Source: Chionoecetes opilio (taxonomy: Eukaryota > Arthropoda > Malacostraca > Decapoda > Majidae). Taken from it: a stretch of DNA of 64,000 bases. The DNA lies in contig JACEEZ010012893.1 of NCBI GenBank assembly GCA_016584305.1, positions 195,873-259,872 of the forward strand. The letters are read 5' to 3'. A model generated the notes under the pieces. The model had not been told where the DNA came from. It searched no databases and worked only from the letters and a program-made list of their open reading frames with translations. The position numbers and the translations under genes are program-made. Shown in pieces: positions 21,809 to 34,164 of the stretch; position 1 is the stretch's first letter; every line of letters begins with the position of its first letter.

Positions 21809-23878
21809 TTTTGTACCTCATTCGTCACTTTCTCTCCAATGTAAGTCAACTTACGACCATTTTAATGTTACCAGATCATTATCGATTATGAATGTGTTGA
21901 TTTGGCAAGTATCATCTCTTCTCTGGATTCATAATGTTTACGTATTGAACAACTTGTATTTGAATGGTTGTTTTAATAATTATTTTCTATTCCTCCCAGG
22001 AAATGAAACAACTTGTCATTAATAGTTACATTTCAGGATATTATCGTTATATTTGTCATCAATCTGCGACCATTTTCTTCTAGTTAAGAACCAGTTTTCA
22101 CTTGCAAAGGAAAGTTAAAGAAGAACATTGAGTGTGAGGATGCATCTGTACCAGCCGAGAAAAACACCCTCACCGTTCATGATGGAAATGCATGCTTCTA
22201 CTATATGAAGGATCTACCCAGCAACTTCAGCCAAATATCTTCCAAAGTTTTTGACATGATGTCAAAAAACTGGTGATATGATATTCAGCACTGATAGGTA
22301 TCTCCCAAATTTTGTGAAGGCTATGGAAAGGAAGAGGAGAAGAGTTGGCGAGAAACTGATCGTCAAAGGCGAAGCAACAAAGAAGCCACCAGACTGGAAG
22401 AACTTCCTTTCTAATGACGAAAACAAAAGTCAGTTCATCCAGCTGATGTTTAGGATGTGGACAGCGGATGAGTATGCCCCAAGGGTACAAGGACGGAATG
22501 TGATTCTTGTATGTGATGGTGTACCACATAGTTTGACGTCTGAAGACGGGAAAACAACTTCGTCTGAAGTACTGGATACGCTGGTATCGACACAAGAAGA
22601 AACTGACTCAAGAATCATACTGTACTGCGAATATGCTCAGAGCAAGGACTATGACTATGTTTGAGTGAAAAGCCCGGACACAGACGTCTTCTTTCTCCTT
22701 CTACACTACGCCCTGAAAATGCCGAGGATCACCATCCTGTTCGACACCGGAATCGGCAATAAGAAAAGGTTGGTTAACGTCACGGAGTTTGCGCAAAACT
22801 ACTCACAGGACTATTGTACAGCATTCCTGGGTGTATATGCCTTTTGTGGCTGTGACACAACAAGTGCATTTAAAGGCATTGGAAAGGTGAAGCCCATGAA
22901 AATCTTGCTGAAAATGCCAAAGTATATTCCAGTGCCTGCAAAGCTTGTGGAAAATTGGGACGTAGACTCACAACTTGTCACAGATCTCGAGTCTTTCACG
23001 TGTGTCATCTATGGCAGGCCAAAGGTGCACAACGTGGATGACTTAAGGCATATCAAGATCAATGAACTATGCGCCAGAGACGAAGTGCTAACTCCTTCAC
23101 AGAACTTTGACATGGCCACTCTACCTCCCAGTCGAAGATCTCTTGTACAACACATTCACCGTGTCAATTACAAGGTGGGAATCTGGAAGCGAGCCCATAT
23201 ACCAGAGCCTGATGTCCCTCCTGCAGATGCAGGCCACGGCTGGACACACACGGATGACGGCCTCGAACCTCTCTGGTTTGAAGGAAGCATGATTCCATCA
23301 CAGCTGTCCGATGTTGCCCAAACTCATGAAGCAAGCGATGACGACCCAGACAGTGACGATGATTGAGAGTGTCCTGGATGGCGACGAAACAGACAGTGAC
23401 CAAGAATAAGAACACTAAACTTTTAATTCCTGAAATGTTGAATAATGAATTTGAAAGGCTTATGTCAGCATTAATTCTTACGAATTTCTGATGTCAGTTA
23501 ACGATCAGTAAACATGGTAAAGTCTCAATACAAAGTCAAGTGTACTGGGTTTTTTATAAGTTCAAAATATGCTTAACGAAGTGCAAATTATATCTAATGA
23601 AGCAAACAGATGAAGAGAAAAACAATAAATTATGAATGACACAAGTTGTTTCATTTCTTTTATATTAATCCCGTGTTCCTGGGAGGAATAGAAACAAAAT
23701 TATTTAATACAGTCATTCAAATACAAGTTGTTCAATACGTAAACATTATGAATCCAGAGAAGAGATACTTGCCAAATCAACACATTCATAATCGATAATG
23801 ATTTAGTAACATTAAAATGGTCGTAAGTTGACTCCTATTGGAGAAAAAGTGACGAATGAGGTACAAATGGTACAAAAA
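21809..23878. mobile_element. TIR element carrying a FEN1/PIN-like nuclease gene, copy 2
   Basis: Same inverted arms as copy 1, at about 21809-22020 and 23632-23878. Both copies lie at the same place in their direct repeats, so the pair arose by duplication of the whole repeat, not by two insertions. Confidence 0.7.
22094..23366 (+). pseudogene. Broken FEN1/PIN-like nuclease gene, copy 2
   Basis: Same gene as at 16196-17468. The six-A frameshift (22264-22269) and the TGA at 22662 are shared with copy 1. The third stop is absent (codon GAA), so 22665-23366 is open for 233 codons, covering SPDTDVF, GCDTTSAFKGIGK, the VNYKVGIWKRA region and the Asp-rich tail. Shared lesions mean it was already dead before the duplication. 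Confidence 0.65.
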
Positions 23879-24192
23879 TTCTCATCGAAAATGTGTGTTA
23901 TGGTTCCTGTCACACTCTTAGTAGGACATCACGTCAAGAAGCAGACACTCGCATTAACGGGGTAAAAATATCTCACTTTTTTGTATATCTAATTTAGAGA
24001 GAAAAATGTGAGTTATTTAGATGCTTATTTAATGTGTGTTAGTTTCTATTTTATTTTCTCTTTTTATTTAGATATGAATTAAAGGGTTTGAAATTAGGAT
24101 TGGAAATTATCTCCTTTTATTACATCTAATTTAGAGAGAGATTAATGTAAATTTTTTTTTTTTTTTTTGCTTCTATGTTAAAATGTAATAGA

Positions 24193-24238
<46 letters not shown>

Positions 24239-25190
24239 AATGCCAGCTATCCTGATAATTATTTGATGTGTATTAACTTCTCTTTTCTTTTTTCATTTGT
24301 GTTTTTTTTCAGTGCTAGATTGTTGGGATGGAAACATGGTTATATTATAATCCTTTTTTATCTATAACATTTTTGCCGAGACACTAATATACAAGTTGAT
24401 TTTAAACCTGTATATTTTATGTCTTTCTTTTCATTAAAAAAATTCCTTTTTCTTTTACATACATGAAAAGGTACTTTTTCTTTTTTTATTATTATAAATT
24501 TTTTAGAGGCATTAACAGAACACACTCACTTATTATCTTTCTTTTCTCTAATTTTTCCTTTTTTCTACAGACCCAAATAAGTAACTATATATTTATATAT
24601 ATATATTTTTTTTTTTTTATCATTTATTTTCAGAAGCATTAACAGAACACACACACTTATATCTATTTATTCTTTAATTATTCCTTTTGTTATATATATC
24701 TGAATAAGAACTTTTTTTTATCAATCTCCCTGGATTTTTTTTTTTTTAGAAGCATTAACAAAACACACACTTATATCTTTCTATTATTTAATCTTTCCTT
24801 TTTTCTACATACCTGAATAAGAACCCCTTTTTTTTATCTCTCTCTTCTCTTCTTTATGAAGCATTAACAAAACACACACATATCCACTTTCGGTTTCACA
24901 AATGCACTGAATCGTCACTGTATGATTTTTGGAAGTCCTTTTTTTTATATACGATGTTAAAAGGCTACTGTTATACACATACATTTGATGCTTTTAATGG
25001 TTTTTTTCTTTTTTCTTTACACTTAGACATGAATATAGATAAATTAGTTGTGTTTTTTATTCAAGCTCTGTGAAAGTTTGCAGTGCGTGATGGTATTTTG
25101 TTTTTTTCTGTGTTTTTTGTTTTGTTTAGTTTTGCTTGTTTTTATACACCTGTGCTTTTATTTTTTTGTAAGCACACCTGATACACCTGT

Positions 25191-25281
<91 letters not shown>

Positions 25282-25640
25282 GCCCGCCCGCCCGCCCGCC
25301 CCGCCCACCCACCCACCCACCCACCCACCCACCCACCCACCCACCCACCCACCCACCCACCCACGCACGCACGCACACACGCACACACGCACACACACAC
25401 ACATTTCTGCACTCATGATAAATATTTCCGTTTTTGTAATTTTTGCCTGAAACAAAAAATATAAAAAACAGTAATTCCTCAGTAGTGATTTCCTAGCCAT
25501 TTGTTCATTGTTTTCCCTCGCAGTAAATACCCATAATGGCTGGGAAAGTCTCTCTAACGCCTTACCTCTGCATTTCATATCAAACTTTATATACAATAAT
25601 AGTAGTTGTAGTAGTAGTAGTAGTAGTTGTAGTATAATAG

Positions 25641-25740
25641 TCGCGGTGGCTATAGGTATGAAACGTATCTCTAGCCGCGGTGGCTATAGGTATGAAACGT
25701 ATCTCTAGCCGCGGTGGCTATAGGTATGAAACGTATCTCT
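25641..25740. repeat. 34-bp minisatellite, right block (M)
   Basis: Three units identical in phase and sequence to the left block at 15071-15180. The array ends ATCTCTAC as the left block does. Confidence 0.9.
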
Positions 25741-25885
25741 ACCATCAATAGCACTATAGTCGTGTAGTAAATATATCTGTCATTCGTTTTTGTCGGAAAT
25801 AAATTTTAGTTTATATGTGTAGGGGGTGCCCAACCCGCCCCTCCCGGCCCGCCCCGCAAACATTGCTCTATTTCGCATTGCCATA

Positions 25886-26129
25886 AGGCGTTTTCTGCGG
25901 GGGATTTCGCTTGCAAGCGAAAAAAAATTGATTGCTCAAATTTCGCTTGCTGTTCAATCATCCAGGGAAGATGATTGCCCGACCCGCAAGAATTTGTTGT
26001 TGATGTTGTTGCGGCAGCAAGCGAAATGTTTGTTTGGGCACTATAAAATATATATGGGCATTATAAAAGTGACCGCTTGCAATCGAAATTGTTTTCGCTT
26101 GCAAGCGAAATCCCCCGCAGAAAACGCCT
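25886..26129. mobile_element. 244-bp MITE with 38-bp inverted ends
   Basis: The left end AGGCGTTTTCTGCGGGGG and the following TTTCGCTTGCAAGCGAAA are mirrored at 26092-26129. ATA flanks both ends (25883-25885 and 26130-26132), a candidate 3-bp target duplication. No coding capacity. Confidence 0.85.
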
Positions 26130-26214
26130 ATAGTATTGATAGCTTTCATTTTTTCTTGACATCAATTGTTACTAAATCAAACTCAATTTCTAACCTAACC
26201 TAATCTAATTTAAC

Positions 26215-26385
26215 CTAACTTAACCATTCCTGGCTGAAATAACGATAGGTTTTCGGTAGTATACATGTAACGCCATTATTATTCAATTGCGGCATGAGAA
26301 ATGTGTTTTAAAATACTCAGAATGAACAAATCTCCACGATGATGTAGGTAAGAATCCCTAGGACTTTTGAAAGCCCACTACAGAA
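26215..26385 (-). mobile_element. MITE copy, reverse orientation, of the 4431-4906 family
   Basis: Reverse-complement match to 4431-4600, including AAAGCCCACTAC at its right end and the GTAACGCCATTATTATTCAA segment. Confidence 0.7.
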
Positions 26386-26509
26386 ATAATAGGCTACTAT
26401 TGACGGTAGGTTAGATTACAAAAGAGTTTCGTTAGGTTATGTATAGGTTTAGTTTTGGTTAGGTATAGGAAATGTTTGGGTTCAGTTTTGTTGAGTTATT
26501 TAGTGTTCG

Positions 26510-26685
26510 CAAGGCCTTGCGAGTGGTCAGGAGCACTCGCAGATTGCGAACACTTTGCGAACGTTCACAGCCGTTCTCAAGCTTAGTAAATATGTCCTAA
26601 GAAATTGTGAACATTCACAAGGCTTGTGAATTCGCAAGCCTGTTGTGAACGTTCGCAAGAAATGGTAAATATCCCTCCTGGTCTC
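26510..26685. repeat. Palindromic TGCGAACGTTCAC-rich stretch
   Basis: GCGAACGTTCAC and GTGAACGTTCGC face each other at 26563 and 26640. GGATATTTACC-type ends recur at 14660-14700. It is probably a decayed MITE. Confidence 0.5.
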
Positions 26686-27092
26686 TGATACCAAGAACCT
26701 GCAATTCTTAACCTTATGGACCTCGCAAAACTCAGAAGGAGAGAACTGTTAATGTTTCAGGTACCGGAGCCATGGGGACCAACACGTATCTCATAGCCAT
26801 CTCTATCAAGAAAATAACTATCTATAGATATGAGCATAAGTGTATAATGAAATATTTTTATCATATAATCAAATAAATGTGTGCCTTAATTGTATAACAC
26901 CTAACATCGCGCACCAGGTACCTGACATAGCCAAACACCATGGATAACGAAACATCACACTTAACCAACACCATACATAATAAATCCATTTACCTAAACT
27001 AGCCTGTAGGAGCCCTATACTCATTCCATGGTTCAGGAAAATTGAAACTCCCCACGTCAAGCTGGACTTTAATCCTTGTCTATGATCAGCTG

Positions 27093-27258
27093 GTCTGTAT
27101 TCTGGGACTGAGAGTGCTGTGAAGCACTGGTATGGGAAAGCTGCTTGGTATGGGAAAGGAGCCTGCATGGGAACTCGCTCGTGGTGACCCCCGGGAGTGG
27201 CGTCGTAGGGTGGGCGAGGCGACGCGCCCCCCGGCGTATGCCCCCAATGATTGATTGA
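27093..27258 (+). mobile_element. 166-bp RTE mini-insertion with 12-bp target duplication
   Basis: It begins in the RT palm region (GLYSGTESAVK, as at 41900-41940) and jumps directly after GCTGTGAAG to the element's 3' end (WELARGDP-like codons, then the GGCGTATGCCCCCAATGATT tail). TATGATCAGCTG at 27081-27092 and 27259-27270 flanks it perfectly. Confidence 0.85.
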
Positions 27259-27472
27259 TATGATCAGCTGACATGGGTAATTTGTTTATGTAATATTATT
27301 TCCTTATAAATACAAATGATATTGTAGTGTAAGTGATTTTGCCAGTTTACTATTTACATGATTTAAATAAACTTTTCAGGTTAGTTGGTCATCAATATGT
27401 ATTTAGACCTAGATATATTTGAATGAGTTACTTATATATACTTTGTCATTACAAAGTTTTATTTCACAATTA

Positions 27473-28260
27473 TTAACTCTTCTTTCCTGCAAATATTAAG
27501 TATTTAGTTTTATCTACATTAAGTGATAACTTACTACATGAGAGCCAGGTTGAAACATTATTTAACTCGGTATTTACTGTACTTACTACATAGTCTAATT
27601 TATATAGTAAGAAGAAGTACTTCCTCTTCCTCCTCCTCCTCCTTCTCTTATTATAAGCAACCACCTCAAGCCCAGTAAACATTGTTCATAAGTTGTTAAG
27701 AAGCCTAACAATTTGCTGGTTTCATAGGAAGAGCTTTCGAATGTAAGTCTGAAAAAGTCATTCTTGCACTTTTCAATGCGATCGTTCGTCCTCATCTTTA
27801 ATATTGTGCTAAGTTCTGGTCACCCTACTATAGAAAAGATATAGTCAAGCTGGAAAGAGTACAAAGAAAAGTTACTATAATGATTCCGCGCTTTGCGAAA
27901 CAAGCCATACGAAGAGAGATTAAAAGAATTTAACTTGTTCAGTTTGTCAAAACGTAGGTTGCGAGGAGACTTAATAGAATTGTTACAAATGTTCCATGGC
28001 TTCGATAATGTTAACATAAACGACTATTTGAATATTGATTGGACAAGCACTACTCGTAGTAATGGATACAAGATCATTGGTAAGCGATTTCGGTCACATG
28101 AAGCGAAGCACTTTTTCTTTAACAGAGTTGCTAATATTTTGGAACTCTCTTCCAGCACAAGTAGTTAATAGTAACACGGTTGAGGCGTTCAAGAACAAAC
28201 TAGATAAATACGTAGCATCAACTACCCAACTCGATTACTTAGGCCCTACGTTCCTTCAAT
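27473..28260. mobile_element. LINE relic in two opposed pieces
   Basis: Minus-strand piece 27473-27600 encodes ELNNVSTWLSCSKLSLNV, then DKTKYLIF, from just after the RT active site. Plus-strand piece about 27690-28260 encodes later parts (a broken VRPHL..FWSPYY, then KRRLRGDLIELLQMF and a NRVANILELSS end). The pieces are head to head around a TCC-rich run at 27615-27650, as produced by 5' inversion during insertion. Confidence 0.7.
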
Positions 28261-29058
<798 letters not shown>

Positions 29059-29376
29059 ACCCAATTAATCACATAATCACAATCTTTATTGCATATATAA
29101 TTATAGCCATAAAAGCACAAAATATTCTTAATATCGAGTCTTTATATTTACATAGTTGCATATCAGCTTATTGAGATCGATAGAGTGTTGGTCTCGTTTG
29201 CCTCATCTTGACAAGACAGGTTCCCAGGTATTGTGGACAGATTGTGGTCTGGAAAGCTGTGTGTGTGTGTGTGGTGTTAGGGGTGGGGGGCCGGCAGTAT
29301 TTTTTCATTTTTTTCTTTTTTTTTACATTATGAGAGACTGGCCACAGGGCAAAACAAAAGTAACTAGGGGGGGGGG

Positions 29377-29495
29377 GGGCACTCAGTAGAGCGCATACCT
29401 CCGCCCGAATATTTCATCAATTGGTTGCCATGGCAACAGTTGTGATTCGATTTCATCAAAAAAAAAGTAAAACAAAAAACAAACAAATTTTTATA

Positions 29496-29544
<49 letters not shown>

Positions 29545-29792
29545 GCACTCAGTATGAGCTCATACCTCCGGCCGAGAGGTATGCGTTCATTGATTGCCAT
29601 GGCAACAGTTGTCAATAGATTTCATCCAAAATTAAATCAGTTCTTCCTTATACCAAATAGACGTGGTATACCGAGTTTGGTCCAAATCTATTCGTAACTT
29701 TTTGAGAAATCCTGTACACTAACAAACAGACAGACAGACAGACAGATCGGGGTGAAAACATAACCCCCTCCAACTTCGTTGGCGGAGGTAAC
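29377..29792. mobile_element. MITE/SINE-like element with TACCTCCGCC ends
   Basis: CATACCTCCGCC at 29394 faces GGCGGAGGTA at about 29780. Two related blocks (GGTTGCCATGGCAACAGTTG near 29421 and GATTGCCATGGCAACAGTTG near 29590) are separated by (TA)n at 29493-29541. CAGACAGACAGA precedes the right end. Elements with this end sequence are common in invertebrate genomes. Confidence 0.65.
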
Positions 29793-30300
29793 AAAAAGCC
29801 CGCTAGTTGCCAGACCCAATAAAGAAAACGGGAGTAAATATAAAGGATAAATAAAAAGGAGTCTGCAGAAAGGGGGACCTGCATCCATTTAGTTCGGAAG
29901 GTGTCTTGACACTCTCTCTTAAAAGTGTTAAAGTCGTAGGAAGGTGGAAAAATATAAATAAAATAAACAAGAAAAGAGTTACACGGTTTTCCAGTGAAAG
30001 GGATAAAGAGTGAAGATACTGGTTAGCTCTTGCATTAGTAAGATGAACAAAATAGGGGTGAGAATAAGAAGAAAATCTAGTGCACCGAGGCTGCAAGAAG
30101 GGGGTAGGCAAGCAGTTAGCAAGTTCAGAAAGGCAGTGAGCATGAAAATAACGATAAGTGATAGCAAGAGAAGCAACTTTGCGGCAGTGATTTAAATATT
30201 GAAGACAGTCAATTAGAGGAGGGAAGTTCATGAGACGAAAAGCTTTTAACTCCACCCTGTTGAGGAGGCCTACATAAGTGGTTTCCCCCCAAACATAAGA
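29793..30300 (-). mobile_element. Non-LTR retrotransposon (family C), C-terminal part
   Basis: The minus strand encodes ELKAFRLMNFPPLIDCLQ, then YRYFHAHCLSELANCLP and a degraded end, matching the plus copies at 30840-31200 and 45360-45720. Confidence 0.85.
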
Positions 30301-30314
30301 GGCATAATCTATTA

Positions 30315-31340
30315 TTCATTAATGATCTTCTAAGTCTAACTCAAAGCCCTATCCACTCCTACGCTGATGATTCTACCCTGCATTTTTCAACGTCGTTTAT
30401 TAGACGTCCAACTCAACAGGAACTTATTGATTCACGGAGAGATGCCACCGAGCGCCTAACTTCTGATCTTTCTATAATTTCTGATTGGGGAAAAGCAAAC
30501 CTTGTTTTGTTCAATGCCTCAAAAACCCAATTTCTTCACCTATCTACTCGTCAAAACCTACCAGATAACTATCCCCTCTTCTTCAATGACACTCAACTGT
30601 CTTCTTCTTCTACAATGAACATTCTAGGACTATCCTTTACTAAAATTCTGAACTGGAAATCTCACATCTCATCTCTTGCTAAAACAGCTTCTAAGAAGTT
30701 AGGTATCCTGTGGCGTCTGCGTCCTTTTTTTTCTCCCTCCCAGTTGCTTGCTCTCTACAAGGGCCTTATCCGCCCATGTATGGAGTATGTCTCACATGTT
30801 TGGGGAGAATCCACTCATACAGCTCTCCTAAACAGGGTTGAGTCAAAAGCTTTTCGTCTCATCAACTCCTCTCCTCTGACTGACTGTTTTCAATCTTTAA
30901 ATCACCGCCGCAATGTTGCTTCTCTTGCTCTCTTCTACCGTTATTTTCATGCTCACTGCTCTTCTGAACTTGCTAACTGCATGCCTCCCCCCCTCCCGCG
31001 GCCTCGCTGCACAAGACTTTCTACTCATTCTCATCCCTATTCTGTCCATCTTCCTAATGCAAGAGTTAATCAGTATCTTTACTCTTTCATCCCTTTCACT
31101 GGTAAACTCTGGAACTCTCTTCCTGTTTCTATTTTTCCACTTTCCTATGACTTAAATCTTTTCAAAAGAAGAGTAACAAGACACCTCCCGAACTAAATTG
31201 GCTCACCCCTCTTTTTTATTTCATTCTCTTACTGTCTTCTTTATAGGGACTGGCAACTAAGCGGACTTTGTGTTACCCATTTTTGTTGTGCCCTTGGCCA
31301 GGTCTTTGTGATGAAAAAAAAAAAAAAAAAAAAAAAAAAA
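30315..31340 (+). mobile_element. Non-LTR retrotransposon (family C), 5'-truncated, with poly(A)
   Basis: It begins at LFINDLLSLTQ and the catalytic block SYADDSTLHF (about 30358-30385). An open frame 30507-31196 (229 codons) then carries NASKTQFLHLS, LGLSFTKILNWKSHI, YKGLIRPCMEYVSHVWG and the end LFKRRVTRHLPN. The 3' UTR has AGGGACTGGCAACTAAGCGG and ends in an A run (31315-31340). It belongs to the I/jockey-type group by motif; the clade is not certain. No endonuclease or RT fingers are present. Confidence 0.88.
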
Positions 31341-31344
31341 TGCA

Positions 31345-32105
31345 TGGGCGGAAAAGACTGTACAGACAGACAGAGTACTTCTTAGAAATTAAAGATTTGT
31401 CCCAGACTGTATCAAAGGCTTTTGATATATCAAGGGCAACAGCAAGTTTTACCGAAACCCCTAAAAGAGGATGAACAAGTTTCAGTTAGAAAAGCAGGAA
31501 GATCGCCAGTAGATTTCCCTTTACGGAAACCATTCTGACGATCAGATCGAATATTGTGAGCAGATGGATGCTTAAGAATCCTCTTATTAAGGATAGATTC
31601 CAAAGCTTTAGAAAGGCAGGAAATCAAACCTATAGGACGGTAGTTTGAAAGATTAGAACGGTCACCCTTCCTAAGAACAGTTTTTCAATGTGGCAAACTT
31701 CCAGCAAGAAGGAAAGGTGGTAGTACTTAGACAGAGACTAACAATTTTGACCAGGTTGGGTGCAAGCACAAAAACATAGTTTTTGAGAACAATTAGAGTG
31801 TCTGTCAGGACCGTAAGCCTTTCGAGGATCAAGGTCAGAGAGGGTATAGAAAACATCATTATACGAAGAATCTTAATAACAAGCATGATATAGTCAGAGG
31901 GTGGAGGAGAAGGAGGAACAAGCCACGCATCATCCAGAAAGGAATTATGAGCAAAAGTTTGAGGGAAGAGTTCAGCTTTAGAAATAGATGAGACAGCTGT
32001 AGAGCCATATTGGTGAAGTATAGGAGGTAAAGATAAAGAAGAAAATTTTTTGATGTTATTGGCTAGGTGCTAGAAATCACGAGAAGAGTTTGAATTAGCA
32101 AAATT
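31345..32105 (-). mobile_element. Non-LTR retrotransposon (family C), RT N-terminal part
   Basis: The minus strand encodes TTTFPSCWKFATLKN (31700-31760) and ISCLSKALESILNKRIL, then NGFRKGKSTGDLPAFL (31480-31630), the fingers and palm entry of the RT. Frames are broken. Together with 29793-30300 it brackets the plus copy at 30315-31340. Confidence 0.8.
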
Positions 32106-32141
32106 TTGACATTTTACATTTGTCATTCTTTACATGTTTTT

Positions 32142-32346
<205 letters not shown>

Positions 32347-32508
32347 CGCCTTCTTGGTTTAGGTGATACGGTGAGAGGAGTAAGTGTGTTAGAATTCCAT
32401 GGGATTCCAGTTCTAACCTAATACAAAAATACAAATGCACATTCTACCCTAAATGAATAAGAATAATAAGATAATACATGCCTAAGCCACAAAAAATATA
32501 ATACTCAC

Positions 32509-32643
32509 TAGAGGTGGACCACATATCCGCATCCGCACCCGCAGATATCCGCATAATTTTTAACATTCGCAACCGCATCAACATCGATTGGTAGCGGATA
32601 TTATGCGGATATCTTGAATAACTAAACACTGTACATGTCGGTT

Positions 32644-32735
<92 letters not shown>

Positions 32736-32790
32736 CGAAATAATGTGGAACTGGTCAAAGAGGAAATATTCTGGATGTGTTTGTGTAGGG

Positions 32791-32854
<64 letters not shown>

Positions 32855-33240
32855 AGAGAATTTGTCACTGACTCACTCGGCCGCCTCCCGCACCATAACG
32901 ATTCTTGATCAAACCTGTTGGACTGGTTGGTGGTGGGCCGTTCGCGTGTAACGGGCTGTCACTTGTAGGAAATCAGTTGCGTTACAATACTTGCTTAGTG
33001 GTAACACAGAGAATTGAAATTGTAGCAAAATTTAATTAGTATATTCTTGTTTCCCCTATTTCTTAATAGTATATTAATGATACATTTTTACTCATGTCTG
33101 AAGCATCTTTAGATTTCAATTACCTGCGGGTAAAATTCTTGATGGCTAGAAATATCTACATCCGCAAATATTGGAAATAAATGTCCGTATCAACATCAGC
33201 ATCCGCAAAATGTGAAAAATTGACACCCGGTCCACCTCTA
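32509..33240. mobile_element. hAT-like TIR element expanded by GA microsatellites
   Basis: Ends TAGAGGTGGACC (32509) and GGTCCACCTCTA (33229-33240). Internal CCGCATCCGCA-type repeats are present near both ends. GA arrays at 32648-32731 and 32792-32858 account for much of the interior. TACTCAC occurs directly left (32502-32508) and three bases after the right end. Confidence 0.65.
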
Positions 33241-33805
33241 AATTACTCACGAAGGTTTATACCTTATATATGTATGTTTATACATACATAAATGAGAGTA
33301 TGCTTAGGAAATTAATGTAAGTACAAATATAAGGTAACATAATACATGGGCTAGATTCTATGCCTTCATGTTCTAGCCGCTAGAACATGAAGGCATATAA
33401 GGTAGAAATACAGTAGCAGTAGTAAGGACAGAGTAAGAGTGAAAACGAGCCGTACTCTTTATGTTATAGGAAGGTTTTATTGTCCAAGCTCGCTTCGTTC
33501 GCTTGGACACCTATTTCAGCCGAAATCAGGTGTCATATAGGCTTGTAAAATGTTTCCACAAATGTGGGCAAGAAAGATACAGGCGCAAAGGAAGAAATTT
33601 GGCACAGAAAGTTATATTTCGTCTCTTAACTCATTGTCCAAGTGAGCGAAGCGAGCTTTTAGCATTTATGCTAAAATTCGTAATATATTGTGCCTGGCGA
33701 CATTAGTGCAGTGGCGAAAGTAGTGCATTAGTGCAGTGGAAATAAAATGTGTTCGTAGCCTTCACAACAACAGTGTCTGAGCGTCGCCGAGGAGGCGGAG
33801 GAGGA
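33241..33805. other. Stretch with two palindromes
   Basis: A stem CTTCATGTTCTAGCCG with its mirror at 33366-33396. A GTCCAAGCTCGCTTCG with a partner CGAAGCGAGC appears at 33483-33510 and again at 33630-33660. No gene seen. Confidence 0.5.
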
Positions 33806-33851
33806 GGGAGTTTCGTACACAAGTTGTTTCGTACCCAGGTTTTGTTAGTTG
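33806..33851 (+). mobile_element. MITE fragment of the 2988-3205 family
   Basis: 46 bases identical to 2985-3030, cut off on the right by a CCA-rich microsatellite (33858-33990). Confidence 0.8.
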
Positions 33852-33857
33852 ACTTGA

Positions 33858-33990
33858 CCACCACACCACCACCAACACCACCACCATCACCATCACCATC
33901 ACCATCACCATCACCATCACCATCACCATCACCACACCACCACCACCACCACTCACCACCACACACATCCCACCACACCACCACCACCAC
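33858..33990. repeat. (CCA)n / (CCATCA)n repeat
   Basis: Hexamer CCATCA block at 33880-33932 within CCA/CAC runs. Confidence 0.9.
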
Positions 33991-34164
33991 ACCACCGCCA
34001 TACCACACCATTTTTGACTTTCAAGAACAATGCATTCTTCTTGTAAAGTTGAACAAAGAGGGGTGTGAGGTGTGGTTAGGTCAGGTTGTAATAGAAGTAT
34101 TTTAAGGTGAGGGTATTTAAAAAGTTGACTTTAGCCTGTGCGAGCTTGGACACGTTCCACATCT

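Larger units (their letters stand above)
15181..25640. other. Composite unit: direct repeat - unique GC-rich gene - direct repeat, inside a minisatellite
   Basis: Layout: minisatellite (15071-15180), repeat copy R1 (15180-19785), unique core (about 19790-21116), repeat copy R2 (21117-25640), minisatellite (25641-25740). Dinucleotide TA is present at both junctions with the minisatellite, but such a short match could be chance. R1 and R2 are in the same orientation and differ by scattered bases and microsatellite lengths only. The arrangement resembles a direct-repeat-bounded insertion. It could equally be a recent duplication or an assembly effect. Confidence 0.6.
21117..25640 (+). repeat. 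Long direct repeat R2
   Basis: Second copy of R1 with the same internal order. It differs by single bases and by microsatellite and homopolymer lengths. The pseudogene inside has one stop fewer than in R1. Confidence 0.9.

Noticed and set aside
15181..25640. Reading the R copies as LTRs of a retrovirus-like element
   Set aside because: The core has no gag, protease, reverse transcriptase, integrase, primer-binding site or polypurine primer, and the repeats themselves contain a TIR element and microsatellites.
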